Positions 1 to 6,920 of a stretch of 64,000 bases of DNA are shown here, piece after piece. Source of the DNA: Pseudophaeobacter arcticus DSM 23566. Its GTDB lineage: Bacteria; Pseudomonadota; Alphaproteobacteria; Rhodobacterales; Rhodobacteraceae. The position numbers and the translations under genes were made by a program. The stretch is from assembly GCF_000473205.1 (NCBI RefSeq), contig NZ_KI421507.1:2223302-2287301 (forward strand), given 5' to 3'. Positions within the stretch are counted from its first letter, which is position 1, and the number at the start of each line of letters is the position of its first letter. Below the pieces are notes generated by a model. That model worked only from the letters and a program-made list of their open reading frames with translations, was not told where the DNA came from and did not search any database.

Positions 1-501
1 GGTGGAAACCACGTCCTGGCCTGCACCGATATCGTATGTGAGGCGTGGGATAACTCCGGACAGATCAGCCTGCGCGGTATCGCCTTGGACAATCAGCGTT
101 CCCGATAAGGTCATCGGCGCGTCGATGTTCTTGAGAGTGAGGGTGCCAACCACGACGAGAGTGCCGTTCGTCGCAAGATCGAACTGGTCAGCGACAAAAA
201 CGGCCAACGGATGATCGTCGACAGAAAGCCACGCCTCATTTGCAACGGCAGTCGCACGTGGGTCGGCGATGGAAACGGTCGGCATATCAATCTCGACCCG
301 CACTTGCCCTGTCTCAGGGCGCTCGGGATCGAAGAAAATATCTGCGACCCAGCTACCAAAGGCACCTTGCGCGGTCTGATCGGCTATCTCGACACTGTAG
401 GTCAATTGGCTCGATGCGTGATCGACTGTCCAAGCATCCTGTCCATATGCCGCGCTTGCCAAGATGATGAAAAGGGCGATTGCGGAAGGTCTATTCTGCA
501 T
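1..501 (-). CDS. YceI-family periplasmic protein, 3' end outside window
   Basis: The reverse frame is open from an ATG at 501 to the window edge (167 codons, no stop reached). The N-terminus is a short hydrophobic signal peptide ending near AAYGQ, followed by AWTVDHASSQLTYSV and later by VTGTLTLKNIDAPM-like strands, the pattern of the YceI lipocalin-like fold that binds isoprenoid-type lipids. The start lies inside the end of the cytochrome b561 gene (11-base overlap), so it is the last visible gene of an operon with a second YceI protein and the cytochrome. Family assignment is fairly sure; the ligand is unknown. Confidence 0.8.
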   Translation of the reverse strand, partial: MQNRPSAIALFIILASAAYGQDAWTVDHASSQLTYSVEIADQTAQGAFGSWVADIFFDPERPETGQVRVEIDMPTVSIADPRATAVANEAWLSVDDHPLAVFVADQFDLATNGTLVVVGTLTLKNIDAPMTLSGTLIVQGDTAQADLSGVIPRLTYDIGAGQDVVST

Positions 502-1132
502 GGATGTCACTCCTCTCGTCTTTTGACCGGCGAACAGGAAGCATCGCTTCCAGCACGCTGTCTCGGTTGATGACGTGGTGTTTCAGAGCTGCCGCCGTGT
601 GAACCGAAGCAAGCCCGCAGAGAGCCCAGGCCCCTGCCCAATGCGCCGTGTGGAACAATGCGTCCCGCCCGGCGTCGGGGCCGATGGGGTGCGGGAAGGT
701 AAAGAGACCAAAAACCTGCGTCGGTATCCCGAGCGGGGACGATGCGGCCAGCAACCACCCAGAGATCGGCAACCCGAACATGAGCATGTAGAGCCCCACA
801 TGCGCCGCTCGCGCGGCGAACCTTTCGGGCGTTTTCGTGTGCTCTGGCAGGTCGGGCTCTGGCAAAGCGACTCTGAATAGAAGGCGGATCAGGACGAGTC
901 CAAAAAGCAGGACCCCGATAGACTTGTGAAGCTGGTAGGCCTCGAAGACTGGAATCCCCAAAACGGTGAGAGAAAAATCTCCCGCCTCCGCTGCCGCTTC
1001 TGCGACCCGCGACATGGCGAAACCACCCAAAATCATGGCAAGGAGGGCCGCCGTCATCGTCCAGTGTAGAAGGACGATGACGACTGGCCAGCGCGCCGGA
1101 ATATCTGAGCGGCGCATTGGATCAGCTCTCAT
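491..1132 (-). CDS. cytochrome b561-family membrane protein
   Basis: This is a 213-residue protein with about four membrane helices. Candidate heme-ligand histidines sit in LLHWTM near the N-terminus, in LHKSIG (helix 2), in RAAHVGLYML (helix 3) and in the final HTAAALKHH segment, as in bacterial di-heme cytochrome b561 proteins, which pass electrons between quinol and an acceptor in the inner membrane. An internal ATG at 1117 (MRRSDIPARW) is an alternative start. The gene overlaps both neighbouring YceI genes by 11 bases, so translation is probably coupled. The YceI-b561 pairing parallels E. coli yceI-yceJ; the physiological role here is inferred only. Confidence 0.88.
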   Translation of the reverse strand: MRADPMRRSDIPARWPVVIVLLHWTMTAALLAMILGGFAMSRVAEAAAEAGDFSLTVLGIPVFEAYQLHKSIGVLLFGLVLIRLLFRVALPEPDLPEHTKTPERFAARAAHVGLYMLMFGLPISGWLLAASSPLGIPTQVFGLFTFPHPIGPDAGRDALFHTAHWAGAWALCGLASVHTAAALKHHVINRDSVLEAMLPVRRSKDERSDIHAE

Positions 1133-1790
1133 TCGGGCCTGTGAAGCCCTCTACCCGGCCCCAATTGCAAGGGACGTTCGTGTCGGGAGCGCCGTCACAG
1201 CGAACCAAATCAAAACGGGCGTCGAGATCGACCACGAAGCCGGTGGGCGAACCAAGAAAGGCAATGAAGTCCATCCCGTGGTCCAACCGCGCGATCTCGC
1301 CCGTGACATGGAAGCCGACGACTTCGACTTCATCGTAATTCGGGATGAAATCCGGGTAGGTCCGACGGTTGACCATTTGGAAGTCGAGTTCGACTGGGGC
1401 CGTCACGCCCAGTATTGTAAGGTCGCCGATCAGTTTGCCTGTGGTCGGCGTTAGCATCCGCGCCTCGGTAGAGGTGAAGTCGATGGTTGGGTGGTCTGTG
1501 ACGTTCAGGTAATCGGCGTTGCGCACATGATTGTCGCGCCCGACATGGTTCGAGTTGATCGAAGCGGCGTCGATAGTGAAAGTGATCTCGCTGTTTGCGG
1601 GAACTTCTTCATCAATGAGAAACGTTCCGTCGAAAGTGTCAAACCGACCGACCGTATTGGCCATGTTCATATGGTCGATCTCCCAGCCGACATGGGCATG
1701 GCCAAGGTCGAGGGTCCACTCAACAGGTTCCGCGAACGCGGGCGTAGTCGCGAGAATTGTGGCAAAGGTAGCAATGGCTGATTTCAGCAT
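1122..1790 (-). CDS. YceI-family periplasmic protein
   Basis: A 222-residue protein with a clear signal peptide (MLKSAIATFATILATTPAFA) and a YceI domain: HVGWEIDHMNMANTVGRFDTFDGTFLID, then NADYLNVTDHPTIDFTSTEA and GDLTILGVTAPVELDF. The C-terminal part has two cysteines (RCDGAPDTNVPC) that could form a disulfide in the periplasm. It lies 39 bases downstream of azoR on the same strand and overlaps the cytochrome b561 start. The family role is binding of amphiphilic or isoprenoid molecules; a role together with the adjacent cytochrome in quinone handling or stress protection is an inference. Confidence 0.9.
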   Translation of the reverse strand: MLKSAIATFATILATTPAFAEPVEWTLDLGHAHVGWEIDHMNMANTVGRFDTFDGTFLIDEEVPANSEITFTIDAASINSNHVGRDNHVRNADYLNVTDHPTIDFTSTEARMLTPTTGKLIGDLTILGVTAPVELDFQMVNRRTYPDFIPNYDEVEVVGFHVTGEIARLDHGMDFIAFLGSPTGFVVDLDARFDLVRCDGAPDTNVPCNWGRVEGFTGPNES

Positions 1791-1829
1791 GGATTAGTCT
1801 CCTGATTTGGATTGGGGATTAAGTGGAGT

Positions 1830-2480
1830 TCAGGCAGCGATTGAACCGGGCAATTTGGCATCAATGTCAGCCAATGCTGCTTGCAGGATGTCGTGGGCAT
1901 CCGGCACGGTCGTAGCCTCAATGGTGAAAACCTCGACCGAAGTCAGACCGATAAAGTTCATCAGGCCGGTCAGGTAAGGACGCAGGTAATCGTAGCTCTC
2001 CAACGGCCCGCCTGGCGCATAACCGCCTGCGCCGTAGCTCAACGCGAGGTAGGTCGGACGATCAGCTAGAAGACCGCGAAACTGGCCGTCCTCATAAGCG
2101 AAGGTGTGTCCGATACGAACGATCTGGTCGATCCAGGCCTTCAGCGCGGACGGAACCGAGAAGTTGTAGAGGGGCGCGGATAGCACAACAATATCCGCGT
2201 CGCGGAGTTCAGCGATCAGTGTATCCGATTGCGCAGTCGCCTTTCGAAGATCGTCAGTCATCGCCTCTGGCGGAGTGTAGTAGCCTTTGATGGTCTGGTC
2301 GGCGATATGAGCGATTGGATCTGCGACTAGGTCGCGGTTCACAATCTCGGCGTTCGGGGTCACACTGGACAGTTGGTCAGTGATGTGATCCGCCAACGCT
2401 CTGCTGAATGAACCCTCGATGGCACTTTCGGACGGAGCGGTTGGTCGGGATGAACTGTCGATTTGAAGAATACGGTTCAT
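1830..2480 (-). CDS. azoR: FMN-dependent NADH:quinone reductase / azoreductase
   Basis: A 216-residue flavodoxin-like protein of the AzoR family, which reduces quinones and azo compounds with NADH and FMN in the cytoplasm. Visible marks are the N-terminal MNRILQIDSSSR strand-loop for FMN phosphate, LSAPLYNFSVPSALKAWIDQI (flavin loop), and SYGAGGY near the active site. The start at 2480 was chosen over an upstream ATG at 2525 because AGGAGG precedes it at good spacing and the family begins MxxILxI. It heads a leftward operon with YceI/b561/YceI and is divergent from a LysR-type gene, the usual arrangement for quinone- or electrophile-induced azoreductases. Confidence 0.9.
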   Translation of the reverse strand: MNRILQIDSSSRPTAPSESAIEGSFSRALADHITDQLSSVTPNAEIVNRDLVADPIAHIADQTIKGYYTPPEAMTDDLRKATAQSDTLIAELRDADIVVLSAPLYNFSVPSALKAWIDQIVRIGHTFAYEDGQFRGLLADRPTYLALSYGAGGYAPGGPLESYDYLRPYLTGLMNFIGLTSVEVFTIEATTVPDAHDILQAALADIDAKLPGSIAA

Positions 2481-2586
2481 GGCAATGCCTCCTGTTTGGA
2501 TGGCTTCAACATGATACGCGCGCATCTTGCGGGAAACAGGCTTTCATGACATTCTGTCGTGCATCAAATGCAGGAATGAATTGGCT
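2481..2586. promoter_or_regulatory. divergent azoR / lysR promoter region
   Basis: The 106-base gap between azoR and the LysR-type gene must hold both promoters. It contains a small dyad, TGCATCAAATGCA, at 2560-2572, close to the regulator start, and an imperfect dyad CATGAC...GTCGTG just before it. LysR regulators usually bind T-N11-A dyads in such gaps; which of these is the operator is an inference. Confidence 0.4.
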
Positions 2587-3486
2587 TTGGACCTAAACCT
2601 TCTCAAGACCTTTGCCGATGTCGCGCGGAGAGGTTCATTCGCGGCAGTCGCGCGAGATGAAGGGGTCGATCCGTCGTCTGTATCCCGACGTGTTGCAGCG
2701 CTCGAACAGGCGCTCAGTCTTACACTCTTTGAAAGAACCACGCGACGGCTCGCCCTTACAGAGGCGGGACGGCTCTACCTCGCACAAGTCGGATCAATTA
2801 TTGAAGCTATAGAAGAAGCGGCGGACATCGCCCGCGATGCGGTGACAGAGCCGTCCGGTCTTCTCAGGATCACAACGTCAGTTGCTTTTGGGGAGCGCTG
2901 GCTCACTCCCCGTCTCGGCCCGTTTCGATCCGCCTACCCTCGGGTCGAGGTTGAACTTATCCTAACCGACGCTGAGATAGACATTGCAGCCGAAGGCATT
3001 GACCTCGCCCTGCGCCTCGGCCCGCAGGTTGAAGGGTCATTCATTGTCTCGAAACTGTTTGACGTTCACTATCACGCAGTCGCAGCACGAGCCTACCTGG
3101 ATGTAGCTGGACCACCAGACAGTCCATCGGACCTGGCCACCAGGGATGGTATTTTCTTTGCTCTGCCACGTTTCGGTTCGGCTTGGCGCTTCAGAAAAAC
3201 ACCGACCGATACCTTGATTGAAGTACGACCAAATCCGACGCTCGCAATCTCCAGCGCCTTGGCGGTCCGGCGCGCAGCGCTCGAGGGACTTGGCGTTGCC
3301 CTACTGGCCGATTGGACAGTGGCGGAGGACTTAGAGACTGGTCGACTTATCGACCTTTTCCCCGACTACGAAGGGAGTGCGACAGGCTTCGACACGGCCG
3401 TTTGGACGGTATTTCCCAGTCGGGACTATGTTCCAGCTCGGTTGAGAGTCTTCCTAGATCATATCCGTGACCGAGGGAGCGCATGA
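2587..3486 (+). CDS. LysR-family transcriptional regulator
   Basis: A LysR-type regulator of 299 residues when read from the TTG at 2587 (MDLNLLKTFADVARRGSF). TTG codons at 2581 and 2527 are alternatives; 2587 best fits the family N-terminus and has AGGAATG upstream. The winged helix-turn-helix covers residues 1-60 (VARDEGVDPSSVSRRVAALEQAL), followed by the effector domain (LRITTSVAFGERWLTPRL, then IDLALRLG). It belongs to the group that often acts as a local repressor or activator of a divergent oxidoreductase, so control of azoR is likely. The effector is unknown. Confidence 0.88.
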   Translation: MDLNLLKTFADVARRGSFAAVARDEGVDPSSVSRRVAALEQALSLTLFERTTRRLALTEAGRLYLAQVGSIIEAIEEAADIARDAVTEPSGLLRITTSVAFGERWLTPRLGPFRSAYPRVEVELILTDAEIDIAAEGIDLALRLGPQVEGSFIVSKLFDVHYHAVAARAYLDVAGPPDSPSDLATRDGIFFALPRFGSAWRFRKTPTDTLIEVRPNPTLAISSALAVRRAALEGLGVALLADWTVAEDLETGRLIDLFPDYEGSATGFDTAVWTVFPSRDYVPARLRVFLDHIRDRGSA

Positions 3487-3764
3487 TCCCCCATCTCCTT
3501 TTGAATGCCAAGGGCTCCGCCCAGTGAATTCAAGCAGACACCTCTCCAGTTGATAAGCTGAACGGGAGCGGACATTCAGACAAGTACGCTGTAGGTCAGG
3601 TTTGTCCGCCTAGCAGACTGTGGCTTTAGTCCCGCTGTTTGTCTGCTCTTCGATCTTTCGATGCATACCGGTCAAAAGCGCGTTGCCCTCTCTGCATGAC
3701 CCAAAGGACGCCATAGAGGTAACAAATGGACCTGTCACGCTTTTGTGCCGCCCCAAGTGCTCGT

Positions 3765-4748
3765 TTAGGCCACTTTCCGTTCGAAGGCGACCGGGCTTTT
3801 CCAGCCCAGTGCTGAATGGCGTCGGCGTGGATTGTAGAAGCCATTGATGTATTCGAAGATGGCCATCTCAGCCTGCCTGCGCGTTTCCCATGACCGCCGC
3901 CAGATCAGCTCAGCTTTGATGGTTTTGAAGAACGTCTCAACGGCGGCGTTGTCGTAGCAGTTGCCCTTCCCAGACATCGACACCTTGAACCCATGCTGTC
4001 GCAGGATCTTCTGATAGTCGTGTGAACAATATTGCGACCCACGATCCGTGTGATGAATGCAGTCCTTGGGCGGTTGCCGGAACGCGATGGCCATCTTCAA
4101 CGCTCGGATCGCCAGATCACGTTTCATCCGATTGCTCACCGCCCAGCCGATCACACGCCTTGAATGAAGGTCCAGGAATGAGGAGGAACAGAAAACGGTC
4201 CGGGGGACCGTTTTCCCGACGAATGCCAGATAAAGCCAACCCTCGCGTGTCCAGACATAGCTGATGTCCATTGCCCGGCAGGGTATTTCCGTAGGAAATG
4301 TCCCGAGAGGGGCCGCCCATTTCTGGTTGGGCGCATCAGCGTTGAAGTCTCGATCCAGCAGGTTCGGCGCAATATTGAACTTGTGATCGCTATCGGTCGT
4401 CACCTTGTGTTTGCGGGTTCTGGCCACTGATATGCCGTTCTGACGCATCAGCCTGCCTACGCGGCGGTGCCCCACGTCCAAGCCGATCTCTTTCAGCTCT
4501 TCCGTCATTCGCGGCCTGCCATAGCTGCCCAAACTAAGACGGGATTGTTCTTTGATATGGGCCAACGTGATCAAATCAGACCGCTGTCTGCGGCTGGCTG
4601 GACGGCTGCGGAACGCACGCAAACCACGTGAACTGACGCCAACAACCTCGCACAACCGATTGGCTGGAAAGCTGGACCTATGTTCTTCGACAAACCTAAA
4701 TCTCATTGCTTTAGGCCCGCGAAGAACTGGGTGGCCTTCATCGGGCAA
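3765..4748 (-). CDS. IS3-family transposase OrfB with two extra in-frame segments
   Basis: The reading frame encodes the IS3 OrfB integrase core: HTH_21-like region (GSYGRPRMTEELKEIGLDVGHRRVGRLMR), then DISYVWTREGWLYL with the first catalytic Asp, HHTDRGSQYCS with the second, and NAAVETFFKTIKAEL with the catalytic Glu. Compared with the usual family text NQKWAGDISY...YLAVILDLHSRR, it carries about 15 extra residues directly before the first catalytic Asp and about 14 between YLA and LDLHSRR. Each extra segment is encoded by a short palindrome-bearing insert that keeps frame. Normally OrfB is made by frameshifting from orfA, which is broken here, so function is doubtful. Confidence 0.8.
   Translation of the reverse strand: MPDEGHPVLRGPKAMRFRFVEEHRSSFPANRLCEVVGVSSRGLRAFRSRPASRRQRSDLITLAHIKEQSRLSLGSYGRPRMTEELKEIGLDVGHRRVGRLMRQNGISVARTRKHKVTTDSDHKFNIAPNLLDRDFNADAPNQKWAAPLGTFPTEIPCRAMDISYVWTREGWLYLAFVGKTVPRTVFCSSSFLDLHSRRVIGWAVSNRMKRDLAIRALKMAIAFRQPPKDCIHHTDRGSQYCSHDYQKILRQHGFKVSMSGKGNCYDNAAVETFFKTIKAELIWRRSWETRRQAEMAIFEYINGFYNPRRRHSALGWKSPVAFERKVA
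4177..4221. repeat. short palindromic insert 1 inside orfB
   Basis: Core at 4192-4214: arms AAAACGGTCC and GGACCGTTTT around a GGG centre. Flanks read gaggaaCAG on the left and CCCGACGAATG on the right. Removal restores the normal transposase spacing between YLA and LDLHSRR. Confidence 0.75.
4267..4313. repeat. short palindromic insert 2 inside orfB
   Basis: Core at 4285-4299: ATTTCC-GTA-GGAAAT, with outer GGG/CCC pairs. Flanks are CCCGGCAG and CCCGAGAGG, similar in layout to the other two inserts but with different arm sequence. It lies just before the codon of the first catalytic Asp of orfB. Confidence 0.7.
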
Positions 4749-4781
4749 ATGATCCCCCGGATCATTTCCTGATCCTCTTCA
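4739..4781. repeat. short palindromic insert 3 at the orfA/orfB junction
   Basis: Core at 4747-4767: AAATGATCC-CCC-GGATCATTT. On the minus strand its flanks are gaagaggatCAG and GCCCGATGAAGG, matching those of insert 1. It interrupts the run of A where orfA and orfB normally meet by frameshifting. Confidence 0.75.
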
Positions 4782-5021
4782 GTTTAGGATATCCCACTCC
4801 TCCTTGAGAAGCCGGATCTCGCGTCGAAGCCGCTCATTCTCTTTGGCGAGATCTAAATCTTCTTTCGACACCACGTCAGTATCTCGATGCGCGGTGATCC
4901 ATTTGTTCAGCGTCTACATGCCGACACCCAGATCGTCAGCCACCTGCTTGCGCGTAAGCCCACTTGTCAGCGCGATACGCACCGCATCAGCGCGGAATTC
5001 GTCCGTCCGTTTCAGTCCCAT
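4779..5021 (-). pseudogene. IS3-family orfA, broken by nonsense and palindromic insert
   Basis: Reading from ATG at 5021 (preceded by AGGAG) gives the typical OrfA helix-turn-helix MGLKRTDEFRADAVRIAL...LTRKQVADDLGVGM, then codon 36 is TAG (4914-4916) where the family has a serine codon (GMSTLNKW). After it the frame continues with the leucine-zipper end (ENERLRREIRLLKEEWDIL) and is cut at 4779-4781 by an insert. The expected ending KKATQFFA is found beyond the insert at about 4705-4738. Two separate lesions show that this copy is dead. Confidence 0.85.
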
Positions 5022-5193
5022 AGTTCGTCTCCTTTGTTGCAGGAAATGCTATCAAAGGAGCGGCATCAAACCGTGACAGGTCCACTGGGTTTCAACAAGC
5101 GTGGCCTTCTCGGCTCCAGTACTGGAGACGCAACGCGAACACCCCCGCCGGAGCGAGGTGTAAGTTATTGAATTTGTTCATTTATGATAATAT

Positions 5194-5240
5194 TGGTTGC
5201 GGGAGTAGGATTTGAACCTACGACCTTCAGGTTATGAGCC
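5194..5240 (-). other. 3' fragment of initiator tRNA-Met gene (attachment-site remnant)
   Basis: Read on the minus strand this is the 3' part of the initiator tRNA: anticodon loop CTCATAA, stem CCTGA, the T arm GTAGG-TTCAAAT-CCTAC, and the acceptor end CCCGCAACCA with encoded CCA. The 5' half of the tRNA is absent: at 5241 the pairing partner of the anticodon stem changes from the expected TCAGG to TGAGG and similarity stops. Such 47-base tRNA 3' ends are the standard attachment identity of tyrosine-integrase islands, and an integrase follows 180 bases on. The integrated element should lie to the right. Confidence 0.85.
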
Positions 5241-5356
5241 TCACAGGCGTGATATTGCTATAGTTTACTGAACATATTTCTTTGTATATTTATCAATATA
5301 TTACACCCATACAAACTAAACCACTCACACCCGTATATTGTTCAAATTTGCTCGTC

Positions 5357-5400
5357 AGTGTAGCACTGGTGTAGCACCAATAGTATTTCGTAGCACCAAG
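5357..5400. repeat. TAGCAC direct repeats upstream of integrase
   Basis: Three copies of a GTAGCACY motif occur in 44 bases (GTGTAGCACTG, GTGTAGCACCAA, CGTAGCACCAAG) between the attachment fragment and the integrase start. The location fits arm-type integrase binding sites; this is inferred from position and repetition only. Confidence 0.5.
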
Positions 5401-5418
5401 ACATTTCAGGGGAACAGC

Positions 5419-6570
5419 GTGGCCAGCCATCGTTTGAACTTTACCAAAGCCGCACTCTTAAAGGCCGCAGCCGCCAGGAAGGGCGCGCGGGACTATTACT
5501 ATGATGAACGTGAAGCGGGGCTAATGATGGCCGTAACCGCTGCGGGATCAAAGAGCTTTTACCTCTACAAACGAATTGAGGGCCGCCCGGAACGCCTGCT
5601 CTTGGGCAAGTTCCCCGACATGACCGTAGAGCAAGCCCGCAAAGCTGCCGCCAAGGCCAAAGGCGGCATCGCCGCCGGAGCGAACCCGCAAAAAGACAAG
5701 AAGGCCATTCGAGACGAGATGACGTTTGGCGCACTCTTCGGCGAATACATGGACAAATACTCCAAGGTTCACAAAAAATCGTGGAAATACGATGAGCGCG
5801 AAGTGAACAAGTATCTGTCGCACTGGTTCCGCCGTAAAATCTCCAGCATTGACCGGGCCGAGGTCGAACGGCTGCATGCCAAGACCGGCAAGGAAAACGG
5901 CATCTATCAGGCCAATCGCCTGCTTGAACGCATTCGTTCCATTTTCAACAAAGGGATCGAATGGGGTTGGAAGGGCGTAAACCCGGCAACCGGGATCAAG
6001 AAATTCCGCGAACAGAGCCGCGACAGGTTCCTGCAACCGGACGAGCTGCCCCGCTTTTTTGAAGCCCTGGCGAATGAACCAAATGAGGCCGCGCGGGATT
6101 TCTTTATGATCTCCCTGCTGACCGGGGCGCGCAAATCAAACACCCTGGCGATGATGTGGAAAGATATCAGTTTTGAAGCCGCAACCTGGCGCATTGAGGA
6201 AACCAAAAACGCTGACCCGCTGACAGTCCACCTGCCCCAGCAAGCCGTTGAATTGCTAATTGAGCGCAAGCTGAAATCAGACAGCCCCTATGTATTTGCT
6301 GGCTCCGGCAAGAGCGGCCACCTGGCCGACCCCAAGAAAGCCTGGACGCGCATTTTGGCAGAGGCAGGCATTGAAAACCTGCGCATACACGACCTGCGCC
6401 GCACCCTTGGCAGCTATCAGGCAGCGACGGGGGCCAATGGCTATATCATCGGAAAATCGCTGGGCCACCGTTCGCAGCAATCGACCGCAATCTATGCCAG
6501 GCTAAACCTGGACCCGGTCCGTGAAAGCGTAGACAAGGCAACTGAGCTGATGTTCTCGAAGACGCGGTAG
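5419..6570 (+). CDS. tyrosine-type site-specific integrase (P4-like)
   Basis: With the GTG start at 5419 (GGGGA upstream) the protein has 383 residues. A TTG at 5338 would add 27 residues without family similarity. The N-terminal DUF4102 arm-binding domain (YYYDEREAGLMMAVTAAGSKSFYLYKRIEGRPERLLLGKFP) is followed by a core-binding SAM-like domain and the catalytic domain with TGARKSN (Arg), HDLRRTLGS (His-x-x-Arg), LGHRS (His) and the tyrosine in AIYARL. This family integrates islands into tRNA 3' ends, and the adjacent initiator-tRNA fragment is its likely target. The gene reads away from that site and appears intact. Confidence 0.93.
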   Translation: MASHRLNFTKAALLKAAAARKGARDYYYDEREAGLMMAVTAAGSKSFYLYKRIEGRPERLLLGKFPDMTVEQARKAAAKAKGGIAAGANPQKDKKAIRDEMTFGALFGEYMDKYSKVHKKSWKYDEREVNKYLSHWFRRKISSIDRAEVERLHAKTGKENGIYQANRLLERIRSIFNKGIEWGWKGVNPATGIKKFREQSRDRFLQPDELPRFFEALANEPNEAARDFFMISLLTGARKSNTLAMMWKDISFEAATWRIEETKNADPLTVHLPQQAVELLIERKLKSDSPYVFAGSGKSGHLADPKKAWTRILAEAGIENLRIHDLRRTLGSYQAATGANGYIIGKSLGHRSQQSTAIYARLNLDPVRESVDKATELMFSKTR

Positions 6571-6920
6571 CATATCCCCCAATGGCAGTTCTGCGCAGGA
6601 AGCTGACTTTGCAAAGTCATGGTGGCACACCAGAGCGTCAGGCGCGACTGGCCCAAAGCTACCGCTCAATCGAGTTGTAAGAAACCGCAGTTAACGCCGC
6701 AAATGCGGACATTTGAATGAAGCGCCAACCAATTCAATCTCGGCACTTCGCAGGCGGCTTTGATCTGTGGCAACGTTTACAACCCGGGTTTGGAGAGCGC
6801 TTGGCGACAGCGCGGCCTGGTGCGGGACGCTGCGGGAGGTGTGTTGGGTGACCACACGTCAGCAGAGAGTTCTCAGCTGACGCCTCAGATTTAAGTGGAA
6901 CCCTCGCTGCCTACCTGCTA
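6571..6920. other. intergenic stretch with one dispersed repeat
   Basis: No gene is evident. At 6593-6619 there is a copy of a TGCGCAG...AGCTGACTTTGCAAAGTCA element that recurs at 20406-20437 and, more diverged, at about 57327-57350. The rest shows no recognisable features up to the IS630 end. Confidence 0.5.

Larger units (their letters stand above)
3727..5084 (-). mobile_element. IS3-family insertion sequence, decayed
   Basis: The element is bounded by a perfect 13-bp inverted repeat (TGGACCTGTCACG at 3727-3739 and its complement at 5072-5084). It encodes orfA and orfB of an IS3-family transposase on the minus strand. No target duplication is evident. orfA has a nonsense codon, and three short palindromic sequences are inserted in the coding region, so the copy should be inactive. 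The neighbouring tRNA fragment and integrase mark this as an insertion hot spot. Confidence 0.88.

Noticed and set aside
3620..3847. Small frames at the left end of the IS3 element
   Set aside because: They run across the IS border and overlap the end of orfB antisense; no ribosome site or sensible protein.
5194..5240. Functional tRNA gene next to the integrase
   Set aside because: Only the 3' half is present; the D arm and 5' acceptor strand are missing, so it is an attachment-site remnant.
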